In this document: piece by piece, positions 1 to 9,006 of the stretch | Position numbering within the stretch: the first letter of the stretch is position 1 | Layout of the letters: every line of letters starts with the position of its first letter | Position numbers and translations under genes: made by a program | Assembly: GCF_013375555.1 (NCBI RefSeq) | Contig: NZ_JABXWB010000001.1 | Coordinates: 3,156,178-3,220,177, forward strand | From: Sphingobium sp. EM0848 | GTDB taxonomy: Bacteria > Pseudomonadota > Alphaproteobacteria > Sphingomonadales > Sphingomonadaceae | Reading direction: 5' to 3' | DNA length: 64,000 bases | The notes under the pieces: model-generated | The model's input: only the letters and a program-made list of their open reading frames with translations | What the model was told of the DNA's origin: nothing | The model's database searches: none

Positions 1-324
1 CCACAGAATCGTGAAGAAGACGGAACCCGCGCCCGTGGTCACGATGATGTCGGGGCGTTTCCGCAAGATGATTGCCGCCGAGCGCGTCATGTTGCGGATG
101 GCCGCGCGAAGCATGCGGAAGGGGGCGCCCAACCGTGCCTGCCCCAGCGCGACATGCGGCACGAAGCAGGTGTCGTGATTCGCGGCGATGGATTGACCCA
201 GCGCCGTATCCTCCGTCACGAAGAAACAGTCGCTCCCAGCCCAAAACGGCTCCAGATCCAGCAACTGACGCACATGTCCGCCTCCGGAACCTGCGAGGCA
301 AATGCGTAGCGAGGGTGGCGCCAT
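1..324 (-). CDS. Alg14/PssD-like glycosyltransferase subunit (partial, N-terminus)
   Basis: Only the first 108 residues are present; the gene runs off the left edge. A glycine-rich loop AGSGGGH (11-17) follows a short hydrophobic strand, then comes RQLLDLEPFW, and a second loop TTGAGS lies at 96-101. These are typical of Alg14/PssD proteins, the membrane-anchoring half of a two-part GT-B glycosyltransferase acting on lipid-linked sugar in EPS synthesis. The catalytic Alg13/PssE-type partner is usually adjacent and would lie outside the window. It is transcribed divergently from the pyruvyl transferase gene. The ATG at 324 is the natural start, because the conserved loop begins ten residues in. 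Family assignment is from motif recognition only. Confidence 0.8.
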   Translation of the reverse strand, partial: MAPPSLRICLAGSGGGHVRQLLDLEPFWAGSDCFFVTEDTALGQSIAANHDTCFVPHVALGQARLGAPFRMLRAAIRNMTRSAAIILRKRPDIIVTTGAGSVFFTILW

Positions 325-603
325 AGAGAAATTCTCCGTCGAAAAGGGGGCGGGCGCAAAGTTGCAGAGTGATCGTTAATGCCCTGTTATGCGCTATAAA
401 AATAGGTTATGGGCATTTCGCAAGTGCGAAGATTGCTAGTTTACTTTAAAAATTCCGGATCGGATGATGATCGCAAATACTCCTCATGCCCTTTGTCGGT
501 CGGTCCTGCCCAGCAATTTGGGGATGAAGAGCAGCATTGCCGGCTTTGGCGCGGGCATGTTGTGCGTGCGAAATGGCGGTATGGCTTGATCGATACATCT
601 TCA
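325..603. promoter_or_regulatory. Divergent intergenic region with nested inverted repeats
   Basis: This gene-free stretch separates two divergent EPS genes. It holds a perfect 7-bp inverted repeat, AATGCCC at 378-384 and GGGCATT at 411-417, around an AT-rich core that includes TATAAAAATA. A second inverted repeat overlaps its right arm: TTCGCA (417-422), AG, TGCGAA (425-430). The nested palindromes resemble operator sites for a dimeric regulator, but no regulator gene lies in the window. An open frame from an ATG at 409 crosses the region; its translation before residue 66 does not look like the protein family, so I treat it as leader. Confidence 0.4.
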
Positions 604-1863
604 ATGACGCCGGATGTAATCGAAGCTGACGCGCAGGCCGGTAACGTTGTGGCAAAGGAACAGAAGTCTGCATATGCGGCGGATATTCGTCCGATTCGCA
701 TCGGTCTTCTGTGGCATTCCCTCAGTTCGGGCAATCTGGGGGTCGGTGCGCTGACTCTGGCCAATCTGGCGCTTGCGTCCCAGGTTGCGCGCGACATGAA
801 GCTGTCGCCGCGCTTCCTGGTGATGAGCATGCGGGACGGTGACGCGCCACGCATCGGTGGACCGGATATCGAAAGCTTCACGGTCGACAGCGCCCGGCTG
901 GTGAAGCCGGGTGGCTTCCTGAAAGCCGTCAATGGCGTCGATTGCGTGCTCGATATCGGAGCGGGCGACAGCTTCGCCGATATTTACGGACCCAAGCGCT
1001 TCCTGTTCCTGTGGCTGACCAAGGTGATGACATTGGCGCGCCGCAAGCCGCTGCTGTTGTCGCCGCAAACCATCGGCCCCTTCACCAAATGGGGGTATCG
1101 CCTGCTCGGCGCATGGGCGATGCGTGGGGCCTCCAGCGTGGTTGCCCGCGACGACAAGTCGCTTGCCGTGGCCGAAGCGATGGCGCCCGGTGCGCGGATC
1201 AGGCTGGCCGTCGATGTCGCCTTTGTCCTGCCCTATGAGAACCGCCGGCATCTGGCAGGCCGGGGGGCGCTGAGGGTAGGCGTCAACGCGTCGGGACTGT
1301 TGTTCCATGAAGCGGAGAGCGGCCGGAATCGTTTTGGCCTTGGTCATGATTATGCGCAGTTCACGCGCAGGTTGATTGCGGAGCTGCTGGATCGCGGCGT
1401 GGAGGTTCATCTGGTGCCGCACGCGACCAGCAAGGGCGATCCGACCGACGATGACGGTCGGTTGGCGGACCGGCTGGCGGCGGAATTTCCTGCGGCGGTG
1501 CGGGTGCCCGAATTTGCCGGACCGAGCGAAGCCAAATCCTATATTTCCGGGCTGGATTTCCTCGTCGCCGGACGCATGCATGCCTGCATCGGTGCCTATT
1601 CGGCGGGCACGCCGGTCGTGCCCGTCGCCTATAGCCGCAAGTTCGACGGCCTGTTCGCTATGCTCGGCCATGGCTGGATGGTGCCGGTAAACGGCGTGGG
1701 TACGGATGCAGCGGTCGATTATGTGCTGGGCGCACTGGACGACAGGGACGTCATCGCCGCTGCGCAGGCCGAAGGAATGAAACGCGTGGACGCGATGCTC
1801 GACGTCTATCGCGATGAATTGCGGATGGTGTTCGCGCGCGCTCTGGGAACGGCGCGGGCATGA
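604..1863 (+). CDS. Polysaccharide pyruvyl transferase family protein
   Basis: A 419-residue protein of the pyruvyl transferase family (PF04230), which adds ketal-linked pyruvate from phosphoenolpyruvate to sugars of EPS or its lipid-linked repeat unit. Recognisable blocks are IGLLWHSLSSGNLGVGAL near residue 32, LLLSPQTIGPF in the middle, and the C-terminal FLVAGRMHACIGAYSAGTPV block. The frame is open back to an ATG at 409, but the extra 65 residues are not family-like, so the ATG at 604 is preferred although no strong ribosome site precedes it. The stop overlaps the next start (ATGA), implying translational coupling to the FrhB-like gene, a pairing seen in other polysaccharide loci. Confidence 0.85.
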   Translation: MTPDVIEADAQAGNVVAKEQKSAYAADIRPIRIGLLWHSLSSGNLGVGALTLANLALASQVARDMKLSPRFLVMSMRDGDAPRIGGPDIESFTVDSARLVKPGGFLKAVNGVDCVLDIGAGDSFADIYGPKRFLFLWLTKVMTLARRKPLLLSPQTIGPFTKWGYRLLGAWAMRGASSVVARDDKSLAVAEAMAPGARIRLAVDVAFVLPYENRRHLAGRGALRVGVNASGLLFHEAESGRNRFGLGHDYAQFTRRLIAELLDRGVEVHLVPHATSKGDPTDDDGRLADRLAAEFPAAVRVPEFAGPSEAKSYISGLDFLVAGRMHACIGAYSAGTPVVPVAYSRKFDGLFAMLGHGWMVPVNGVGTDAAVDYVLGALDDRDVIAAAQAEGMKRVDAMLDVYRDELRMVFARALGTARA

Positions 1864-3077
1864 TCGCATCCTCTCCGACCTTGCGGCGCGTCGAACGTGG
1901 CGAACTCTGCGCCGGTTGCGGCCTTTGCGTGGGCATTGCCGATGGAGCGGTGACGATGGAAACCGTGGCGCCCGGATACAGCCGCCCGCGACAGGTCGCT
2001 CCTATCGCTGATGCGGTTGAGGCGAGCATTGCCGGTTCCTGCCCCGGTTCGACGGTCGCGCCATGGCAGAGTGCACCGAACCGCCACCATAGCTGGGGTC
2101 CATGGCACCGCACGATGACCGGCCATGCCAGCGACGAGCACATCCGCCATGCCGGATCGTCCGGTGGCGCCATCTCGGCGCTGTTGATCGTTGCTCTCGA
2201 AACCGGGTTGGTCGACCGCGTTCTGCATGTCGATGCGGACCCGGACCAGCCGACGCGCAATCGTATCCGATGGTCGGACAGCGCCGACCAGATCGTTGCG
2301 GGATCGGGATCGCGCTACGCTGCTTCATCGCCGCTGGCCGCCATTGACCGGGCGTTGCGGGAGGGCGCGCGGTTCGCCTTCGTCGGCAAGCCCTGCGACG
2401 TGTCGGCGCTGCGTCAATATGTCCGGCATGATTCGCGGGTTGCCGGGCAAGTACCGTTGATGCTGTCCTTTTTCTGCGGCGGTTTGCCCAGTCATGACGG
2501 CGCCGACCGGATCATTCGCGCCATGGGGCTGGAGCCGGACGAGGTGGTGGATTTCCGCTATCGCGGCAATGGCTGGCCGGGCCTGACCCGCGCCGTCACC
2601 GCCGATGGCCGGAGCGGCGAAATGCGCTACGCCGAAAGCTGGGGCGGGCATCTGGCCAGTCAGGTGCAGTTCCGCTGCAAGATTTGCCCCGATGCGGTCG
2701 GCGGCGTCGCGGACATTGCCTGCGCCGACGCCTGGTACGGCGGCGAAAGCGGTTATCCCACATTCGAGGAACAGGCGGGGCGCAGCCTCATCATGACGCG
2801 TTCCGCCGCGGGAGAGGCGCTGCTGGACGCCGCCATGGCGCGGGGCGCCATCATTGCCGAGCCGCTGGACATAGGCGAGGTTGATCTGATGCAGCCTGCC
2901 CAGGCGCGGCGTAAGCGCATGGTGCAGGCGCGGCTGGCCGCCAGCCTCGTCACCGCGCAGCCGCGTCCGAAGGTGAAGGGGCTGGATGTGGGCAAGGCTG
3001 CGCGCACGGCAGGTTGGCGGGAAAGCCTCAGCAATTTCGCGGGCACGGCGCGGCGTATCATTCTGGGGCGGCGATGA
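1860..3077 (+). CDS. FrhB-like iron-sulfur flavoprotein (F420 hydrogenase/dehydrogenase beta-subunit family)
   Basis: A 405-residue protein resembling the beta subunit of coenzyme F420 hydrogenase/dehydrogenase. A ferredoxin-type cluster motif is visible at the N-terminus: Cys17, Cys20 and Cys23 in CAGCGLC, then Cys61-Pro. The core contains HAGSSGGAISALL and FVGKPCDVSALR, and a later cysteine-rich segment reads FRCKICPDAVGG, as in FrhB. Sphingomonads are not known to depend on F420, so the cofactor is more likely a flavin and the role a redox step in polymer modification; this is inference. Its start overlaps the pyruvyl transferase stop by 4 bases, so the two probably work in the same step or on the same sugar. 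Confidence 0.8.
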   Translation: MIASSPTLRRVERGELCAGCGLCVGIADGAVTMETVAPGYSRPRQVAPIADAVEASIAGSCPGSTVAPWQSAPNRHHSWGPWHRTMTGHASDEHIRHAGSSGGAISALLIVALETGLVDRVLHVDADPDQPTRNRIRWSDSADQIVAGSGSRYAASSPLAAIDRALREGARFAFVGKPCDVSALRQYVRHDSRVAGQVPLMLSFFCGGLPSHDGADRIIRAMGLEPDEVVDFRYRGNGWPGLTRAVTADGRSGEMRYAESWGGHLASQVQFRCKICPDAVGGVADIACADAWYGGESGYPTFEEQAGRSLIMTRSAAGEALLDAAMARGAIIAEPLDIGEVDLMQPAQARRKRMVQARLAASLVTAQPRPKVKGLDVGKAARTAGWRESLSNFAGTARRIILGRR

Positions 3078-3151
3078 ATGGTCGGGCTATCGTCAAAACC
3101 GGAAGTTCGGCTATGAGACCGCGCCATTGCCGATCAGGGGGAATCATCGGA

Positions 3152-4354
3152 ATGAAAATCATGAGCGCGGGAGGCGCCACGCTGCTGTTCGGTGCAGCCC
3201 TGTTGTCGCCGGCTCAGGCGCAGGAGGCCAAACGCCTCCAGTTCGATCTGGGCGGCGAGATATTATATGACAGCAACGTCACCCGCGGCAGCGAGGCCGC
3301 GGCGCAGGCCCGTGGATTGCAGCAGGAAGATACCCGTTTTTCTCCCAATGCGGCCGTGACGCTGAATTTGCCGACAGGGCCTCACCGCCTGATGCTGACG
3401 GGCTCGGCCGCTTATGATTTCTACGCCCGCAACAGCCGCCTCAATCGCGAGCGGATCAAGGCGGACGGTCATTTCTATCTGAACCTGCCGATTTGCGCAG
3501 TGGAACTGCGCGGCAGCTTCCATCGCCGGCAGAGCGATCTGGGCGATCTCGATATCACGGCGATCGATCCGAAGGGCAGTTCCAAAAATGTCGAAACTGC
3601 CAAGGGGGCAGGCGCTACGGTGAGTTGCGGCGGACAGATCGGCCTGCGCCCAGTCGCCATGATCGACTGGTATGATGCGCGCAACAGCGCGGCCCTGCGC
3701 AAGACCGCCGACAACCGATCCGTCAGCTATGGCGGCGGGTTGCTTTATGTGCATCCAGCGATCGGCAATATCACGCTCTATGTCGGCCGGCGAGAGGTGG
3801 ACTATCCCAATCGTACGCCCCTGCTGACATCGGCGCTAACCAGTTTCGACGCAGACCGCTATGGATTGATGTTCAGTCGCGATGTCGGTGCGCAACTGAA
3901 GGTGGGTGGCGAAATCTTCTATACCGACGTCACGTTGAGCAATGGGCGCAGCGGATTTAGCGGCGTCAACTGGAACGCGAATGCCAAGCTCAACCTGTCC
4001 CGGATGGAGATTGAGGGCGAAACCGGCAAGTCGGTCGACACGTCGCAGGGTTTCGATGCGAATTATGTCTTGCGGCGCAATCACGAACTGAGAATCCGTT
4101 ATGCTCTCGGCGCTCGCCTGACGGCCTTGCTGGCGGGTTCGATCAGTGTTCGTGACTATAATTACGAACCGGGCGTGGTCGCCTCGCGGATCGATCATGA
4201 CAATATGAAACGCGTGTCGGCCGGTCTGGACTACAAGGTCAGCAACAGGATGACCATCGGTCTGGAAACGGCTTATCAACGACGAAATGCTAATGGCACG
4301 CTCTACGATTATGATTCGTATCAGGCGGGGTTGCGGGTGAGTACTGCTTTTTAA
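3152..4354 (+). CDS. Outer-membrane beta-barrel protein of the EPS export machine
   Basis: A 400-residue secreted protein with a signal peptide (MKIMSAGGATLLFGAALLSPAQA, cleavage expected after residue 23). It continues as alternating amphipathic strands (YDSNVTRG, LTGSAAYDFYARNSR, YGLMFSRDV, ending YQAGLRVSTAF) whose terminal aromatic residue is typical of outer-membrane barrels. It resembles the BBP2 barrels found next to Wza/GumC genes and occupies the position of spsF/gelF in sphingan clusters. The ATG at 3152 has AGGGGG about ten bases upstream and begins the signal peptide directly. An in-frame ATG at 3074 overlaps the previous stop but would bury that signal. Probably it assists polymer passage or anchoring; the exact role is unknown. 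Confidence 0.75.
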   Translation: MKIMSAGGATLLFGAALLSPAQAQEAKRLQFDLGGEILYDSNVTRGSEAAAQARGLQQEDTRFSPNAAVTLNLPTGPHRLMLTGSAAYDFYARNSRLNRERIKADGHFYLNLPICAVELRGSFHRRQSDLGDLDITAIDPKGSSKNVETAKGAGATVSCGGQIGLRPVAMIDWYDARNSAALRKTADNRSVSYGGGLLYVHPAIGNITLYVGRREVDYPNRTPLLTSALTSFDADRYGLMFSRDVGAQLKVGGEIFYTDVTLSNGRSGFSGVNWNANAKLNLSRMEIEGETGKSVDTSQGFDANYVLRRNHELRIRYALGARLTALLAGSISVRDYNYEPGVVASRIDHDNMKRVSAGLDYKVSNRMTIGLETAYQRRNANGTLYDYDSYQAGLRVSTAF

Positions 4355-4389
4355 GGCAGTTGGAAGAATATGGGAAAGTTGGAGGCGTC

Positions 4390-5214
4390 ATGCACCTGAA
4401 GGGTCTGTTCCGTTCCGCCTGGCTGATGATCGGGCTTTTGCCGGTGGCGCCTGTCGCCGCCCAACAGGCGACCGTGCCGATGGCCGCCATTCCGGCGGCG
4501 GCGCAGGCATCGCTCAGCGACGGCTATGTGCTGGGGCCGGGCGACGTGATCGAATTGAGCGTGATGGGACGCGACGATTATCGCGCGCGCCTGCAATTGC
4601 AGACGGATGGTGTGATCGAGCTGCCGTTGATCGGCAATGTCGTTGCCGCGAACAAGACCGTTCTCCAGTTGAAGGAGGAAGTCCGCAATCGGCTGAAGTC
4701 CGGGGGCTATTTCGCCAACCCTATCGTCAACGTGACGATCGCCACCTATGCGAGCCGCTATGTCGTCGTGCTGGGCGAAGTGGCGTCGCCGGGCATCGTG
4801 CCTATCGATCGCGCCTATCGCATTTCCGAAATCCTCGCCCGCGTTGGCGGCGCGAAGGACAATGGCGGCAACATGCTGACCATTACCCGGGCATCCGGTG
4901 AAGAGATCAGGCTGAACGTCAAGGATATCGCGACCGGAGGGGGCGACAAGGATCCGCTGGTCAATGCGGGCGACAAGATCTTTCTGGCGGAGGCGGCGAC
5001 CTTCTATGTCTATGGTCAGGTCAATGCGCCGGGCAATTACAAGATCGAACCGGGCATGACCCTGCGCATGGCGATTGCACGCAGCGGCGGCCTGACGACA
5101 ATGGGTTCGGAAAAACGCGCGAAGGTGACGCGCGACGGCCGTGAAGTCCGTGTCGGGCTGGACGACGTCATCACCGACAAGGACGTGATCGTCGTCGGTC
5201 AGAAGTTCTTTTAA
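4390..5214 (+). CDS. Polysaccharide export protein, Wza/GumB family
   Basis: A 274-residue outer-membrane/periplasmic export protein. It has a signal peptide ending near VAPVAA (residue 24). The polysaccharide export domain starts at YVLGPGDVIELSVMGRDDY, and two SLBB domains follow (RYVVVLGEVASPGIVPI and TFYVYGQVNAPGNYKIEPGM). Unlike E. coli Wza, no lipobox cysteine follows the signal, so it would not be lipid-anchored. A GGAGG sits four bases before the ATG at 4390; an earlier in-frame ATG at 4360 lacks one and would extend the signal. It forms the exit channel with the following GumC-like protein and matches SpsD/GelD in position. Confidence 0.9.
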   Translation: MHLKGLFRSAWLMIGLLPVAPVAAQQATVPMAAIPAAAQASLSDGYVLGPGDVIELSVMGRDDYRARLQLQTDGVIELPLIGNVVAANKTVLQLKEEVRNRLKSGGYFANPIVNVTIATYASRYVVVLGEVASPGIVPIDRAYRISEILARVGGAKDNGGNMLTITRASGEEIRLNVKDIATGGGDKDPLVNAGDKIFLAEAATFYVYGQVNAPGNYKIEPGMTLRMAIARSGGLTTMGSEKRAKVTRDGREVRVGLDDVITDKDVIVVGQKFF

Positions 5215-5237
5215 GGATCGGGCCGGGGAGGCGCACA

Positions 5238-6569
5238 ATGAGCTTTTTACAGTTTTTCCGGATACTTTGGGCGCATCGTCTGCTCATCGTCCTGACGACA
5301 TTGGCCTGTGCGTCGGCCGCCTTCCTGGTCGCCAAGCTCATCCCGGAGCGCTATGATGCGCACAGCCGCGTCATGCTCGACGTGATGAAACCCGATCCGA
5401 TTACCGGCGAAGTCATTTCGAACAGCTTCGCCCGGGCCTATACCAATACGCAGATCGAACTGATCACCGACTATCGCTTTGCGGGGGCAGTGGTGGATCA
5501 GCTCGGCTGGATGAAGCAGCCCAGCTTCCAGCAGGCCTATGAGGCGCAGGCGCGCCCCGGCGATGGCGGGTTCCGCCGTTGGCTGACCCAGATCGTCGTC
5601 GGCAATACGGCGGTCAAGCTGATTCCCGGCACGGCGATCCTCGACATCAGCTATTCCTCGACTTCTCCTGAAGCTGCACGGAAGGTGGCCGATGCGCTGC
5701 GCACGGCCTATGTGAATCAGAGCATCGCTTTCCGGCGCGAAGGGGCGGCGTCGAACGCGGCCTGGTTCCGTAGCCAGGGAGAGGCCCTGCGCCGGCAATT
5801 GACCGAGGCGCAGCAGCGCAAGACGGCTTATGAGAAGGCGAATGGCATCGTCCTGCAGGACGACTGGTCCGACGCCGATTCCAGCCGCCTCAAGGCGTTG
5901 TCCAGTCAGGTTCCGATGTCCGTTCCCGGCGTGGTGGTCCCGCAGGCATCGGCCGCTCAGGCGCAACTCGCGCAATTGGACGCGCAGATCGCGACGATGA
6001 CGCAAACGCTGGGGCCGAACCATCCCGATCTGGTGGCGATGCGCAATAATCGAGCCACGCTGGCCGCCACGGCGGCGCGCGAGCAGGCGAGCGCTCTGGC
6101 GGCGGCGCGGGCGGCGAGCGGTGGCGGGCAGTCCATCGACGGTCAGGTCGCGGCCCAGCAGAGCAAGGTCCTCGCCAAGCGTGAGAAGATCGATGAACTG
6201 CGCAAGATGCAGGCGACGATCGACGTGTTGCGCGATCAGGCGCAAAAGGTGATGGGCCGTGCCACGGAATTGGGGACCCAGGCGAGTTCCGACGAAAGCG
6301 GCCTCACCATGCTGGGCAGCGCGGTCGCGCCGAGCCGTCCATCCTGGCCCAATATTCCGATGATTGTCGGCGTGGCAGCCATGGGCGGTCTCGCGCTTGG
6401 CCTGCTGATCGCGCTGGGCACGGAACTGCTCGCCCGGCGGGTGCGTGGTCCCGAGGATCTGGTGCTGACCGGCGCGCCGGTGATCGGCGTTATCGTCAGT
6501 CAGGCCTCTCTCCAGCAGCGCAAGGGTGTTCTGGAATGGCTCGGGTTCAATCGCCCGGCTTCGGCTTGA
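5238..6569 (+). CDS. Polysaccharide co-polymerase, Wzz/GumC family
   Basis: A 443-residue inner-membrane protein with the Wzz fold: a transmembrane helix near residues 14-36 (LLIVLTTLACASAAFLVAKL), a long periplasmic region rich in Gln/Ala heptads (about 170-345, predicted coiled coil), a PSRPSWPN proline motif, and a second helix near 372-395. It sets chain length and links polymerisation to export. The cytoplasmic kinase is not fused but encoded by the next gene, the split arrangement seen in sphingan clusters (SpsC/SpsE). The gene starts 23 bases after the Wza-like gene with GGGGAGG just upstream, so the two are likely co-transcribed. Confidence 0.9.
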   Translation: MSFLQFFRILWAHRLLIVLTTLACASAAFLVAKLIPERYDAHSRVMLDVMKPDPITGEVISNSFARAYTNTQIELITDYRFAGAVVDQLGWMKQPSFQQAYEAQARPGDGGFRRWLTQIVVGNTAVKLIPGTAILDISYSSTSPEAARKVADALRTAYVNQSIAFRREGAASNAAWFRSQGEALRRQLTEAQQRKTAYEKANGIVLQDDWSDADSSRLKALSSQVPMSVPGVVVPQASAAQAQLAQLDAQIATMTQTLGPNHPDLVAMRNNRATLAATAAREQASALAAARAASGGGQSIDGQVAAQQSKVLAKREKIDELRKMQATIDVLRDQAQKVMGRATELGTQASSDESGLTMLGSAVAPSRPSWPNIPMIVGVAAMGGLALGLLIALGTELLARRVRGPEDLVLTGAPVIGVIVSQASLQQRKGVLEWLGFNRPASA

Positions 6570-6610
6570 ATGGGCCACATCGTCCAAACGCATAGATCGC
6601 GGAGATCTCA

Positions 6611-7345
6611 ATGAGCGACAACCAAGACGGGCAACTTCTGGACAGCCCGGCAGATAGCGAGAAGCAGCCGACGGTCTCCGAAACGATCCCAACTCTGCCG
6701 GAGGTGCAATATCATCTCTCCGATCAGGTGGTGGTGTCCGTTGGCGCGGGTTCGCCCGAAGGCGAATCCATGGGCGCGTTGCGCACCCAGTTGATGTCGC
6801 AGCATCTGAAGGAAGGCCGCCGCGCGCTGGCCATCTGTTCACCCAGCAAGGCGGGACGAACGTCTTTCATTGCCGTCAATCTTGCGGTGGCGCTTACGCA
6901 GGCCGGTGTCAGGACTTTGCTGATCGATACCAATATGCGCGCGCCCAAGGTTCAGTCCTATATCGTTCCATCGCGCCCGGTACGCGGATTGGCCGATTGT
7001 CTGGAAGACGCTGCGGTCGAATTCGGCGAAGTGATCCAGGATGACGTCCTTCCTTCACTGTCGGTCGTGTTTGCCGGTGGCCCGACGGACAAAGCGCAGG
7101 AACTGCTGGCGGGGCCGCGCTTCAAGTCGCTGGTCGATCTGTGCATGCGCGAATATGACATGATCATATTCGATACGGCGCCGACCAACGCCTGTGCCGA
7201 CGCTCAGATCGTGGCGATGCTGGCGCGCTATGGGTTGGTCGTGGCGCGCAAGAATCTGAGCTATGTGAACGATATCAAGACGCTGATAGCCGATATGCGG
7301 GCGAACCGGGTCGAAGTCATCGGGACCGTGATCAACGAAGCCTGA
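6611..7345 (+). CDS. BY-kinase-like ATPase of the EPS system with altered Walker motifs
   Basis: A 244-residue protein with the fold of bacterial tyrosine autokinases (the cytoplasmic half of Wzc; SpsE/GelE position). Walker A reads SPSKAGRTS (77-85), so the catalytic lysine of the usual GK[ST] is Arg83. Walker A' reads LLIDTNMR (103-110), with Asn108 where Wzc-type kinases have Asp. Walker B, IIFDTAP (185-191), is intact. There is no C-terminal tyrosine cluster; the protein ends GTVINEA. It may therefore bind nucleotide weakly or act as a structural partner of the GumC-like protein rather than as a kinase. It is followed by a short hairpin and a 187-base gap. Confidence 0.85.
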   Translation: MSDNQDGQLLDSPADSEKQPTVSETIPTLPEVQYHLSDQVVVSVGAGSPEGESMGALRTQLMSQHLKEGRRALAICSPSKAGRTSFIAVNLAVALTQAGVRTLLIDTNMRAPKVQSYIVPSRPVRGLADCLEDAAVEFGEVIQDDVLPSLSVVFAGGPTDKAQELLAGPRFKSLVDLCMREYDMIIFDTAPTNACADAQIVAMLARYGLVVARKNLSYVNDIKTLIADMRANRVEVIGTVINEA

Positions 7346-7378
7346 TGCCTGTGGACCCTTATTGTGACTGCCAATATT

Positions 7379-7401
7379 GCCGGGGAAATTGCGGCCCCGG
7401 C
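7379..7401 (+). terminator. Short GC hairpin after the kinase-like gene
   Basis: A 7-bp perfect stem, GCCGGGG (7379-7385) and CCCCGGC (7395-7401), with a 9-base loop, 33 bases after the stop. No T-run follows, so it may be an mRNA-stabilising structure or weak terminator rather than a classical one. Confidence 0.3.
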
Positions 7402-7532
7402 GTGAACAACTTCGAAGCTGCTGCTTGATTGTACCAAAATGTGCATTTCCAGATGGGATTTATAGTTGATTCAATGAATTGATAAACTAGTTGCATCCTC
7501 ATGGAATATTTCTCGGTTGGAGCGAAGGCCGG

Positions 7533-8930
7533 ATGACGGTGTATAGTTCGACGGCGCCAGCAACCCAGGACGGCTCGACATTTGGGTCGTCCCGGTTATT
7601 TGCGACGACAGAGTCGGTTCGCATCGCCGTCTATTGCACCCAGATCGTTCTTGATTTGCTCGCGGTGACGGTCGCTTTCGCGGTCGCCCATATCGCCCGT
7701 ACCGGTAGCCCGATCAAAGGAGATGAATCGGGTTTCTTCTTTATCGTCGTCCCGCTCTTCATGGCCGCGAGTTTCTATGCACGGTCCTATGGCTTCGAAG
7801 CACTGACTTCGGTGCGGCGGGCAATGGGACGGATTGCCGGGGCGCTCGTCATTACTCTGGCGGTCTATATTCTTCTTCTTTTTGCCTTCAAAAATTCGCA
7901 GGACATATCGCGCATCGCGTTCTTCATGGGAGCCGGCCTCAGCCTCATCTTCCTGATAGCGATCCGTCTGCCGGTGATCTGGCTGACCCGCAAGCTGGGG
8001 TCGCGCTTCTATCGTCGCATTCTGGTCGTCGACGATTCGCCGATGGAAGCGCCGCATTATTTCGAAATCATCGACGCGTCTGATCAGGGTATTTCACCCC
8101 GGCTGGACGATCCGTTCATGCTCCATAATTTTTCCACGCTGGTGGCGGGAGCAGACCGCATCGTGGTGTCATGTAGCGCAGAGCGGCGGGCCCAATGGGC
8201 GATGTATCTGAAAGGGACCGGCTGCTGGGGCGAATTGCTGGTGCCCGAACTGATCGGCGTTTCTCCGGTCAATCACGAAGCCGATCTGCCCGTGGTGGGG
8301 GTGTGCGTTTCCAACGGTCCGCTGGACCTTGGCAATCGGGCGCTGAAGCGGATGCTGGACCTGGCGCTGACGGTCCCCGCCGTCGTGCTGCTCTCGCCGC
8401 TCATGATCCTGGTCGCCCTCTTGATCAAGATCGACAGCAGGGGGCCGATCCTGTTCAAGCAGACCCGCATGGGGCGGAGCAACAGGCTGTTCCACGTCTA
8501 CAAGTTTCGCAGCATGTACGACGAAAGCAGCGACCATGCCGGTGTGCGATCCGCATCGCGGGCGGATGACCGGATCACCCGCGTGGGCCGTTTGATCCGG
8601 GCGACCAGCATCGATGAACTGCCGCAGCTGTTCAATGTGATCGAAGGCGACATGAGTCTGGTCGGTCCACGTCCCCATGCCTTGGGATCGTTGGCGGGCG
8701 AGCATCTGTTCTGGCATGTCGACGAACGCTATTGGCTGCGTCATACGATCAAACCCGGCATCACCGGCCTGGCGCAGGTCAGGGGGTATCGGGGCGCCAC
8801 CGTCCGAAGCGACGATCTGTCACAGCGGCTGCAGAGCGATCTGGAATATGTCGCCAACTGGTCCATCCTGGGCGATATCGCCATTCTCATCAGGACTTCC
8901 TTGGTCATCATTCACCGCAACGCTTATTGA
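7533..8930 (+). CDS. Undecaprenyl-phosphate sugar-1-phosphate transferase (initiating enzyme)
   Basis: A 465-residue polyprenyl-phosphate hexose-1-phosphate transferase that would start repeat-unit synthesis on the inner membrane. The N-terminal half has four hydrophobic segments (for example [17 protein letters not shown] and [15 protein letters not shown]). The C-terminal half is the bacterial sugar transferase domain: membrane helix [19 protein letters not shown], then [20 protein letters not shown], and the signature [20 protein letters not shown]. Length and position match SpsB/GelB, which transfer glucose-1-phosphate; the substrate here is inferred. The frame is open to a TTG at 7491, but the ATG at 7533, preceded by GAAGG, is preferred. 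The gene follows an AT-rich gap and may have its own promoter. Confidence 0.9.
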   Translation: MTVYSSTAPATQDGSTFGSSRLFATTESVRIAVYCTQIVLDLLAVTVAFAVAHIARTGSPIKGDESGFFFIVVPLFMAASFYARSYGFEALTSVRRAMGRIAGALVITLAVYILLLFAFKNSQDISRIAFFMGAGLSLIFLIAIRLPVIWLTRKLGSRFYRRILVVDDSPMEAPHYFEIIDASDQGISPRLDDPFMLHNFSTLVAGADRIVVSCSAERRAQWAMYLKGTGCWGELLVPELIGVSPVNHEADLPVVGVCVSNGPLDLGNRALKRMLDLALTVPAVVLLSPLMILVALLIKIDSRGPILFKQTRMGRSNRLFHVYKFRSMYDESSDHAGVRSASRADDRITRVGRLIRATSIDELPQLFNVIEGDMSLVGPRPHALGSLAGEHLFWHVDERYWLRHTIKPGITGLAQVRGYRGATVRSDDLSQRLQSDLEYVANWSILGDIAILIRTSLVIIHRNAY

Positions 8931-9006
8931 CGGGGCAAGCGGAGCGTCCGATGGCGGCCGTTGCACGACAAGGCCGCCGTGCGCCAGGCTTGAGCGGGAG
9001 AAGGGG

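Noticed and set aside
7425..7466. A promoter made of TTGATT and TATAGT before the initiating transferase gene
   Set aside because: The spacing is 30 bases, far from the usual 16-18.
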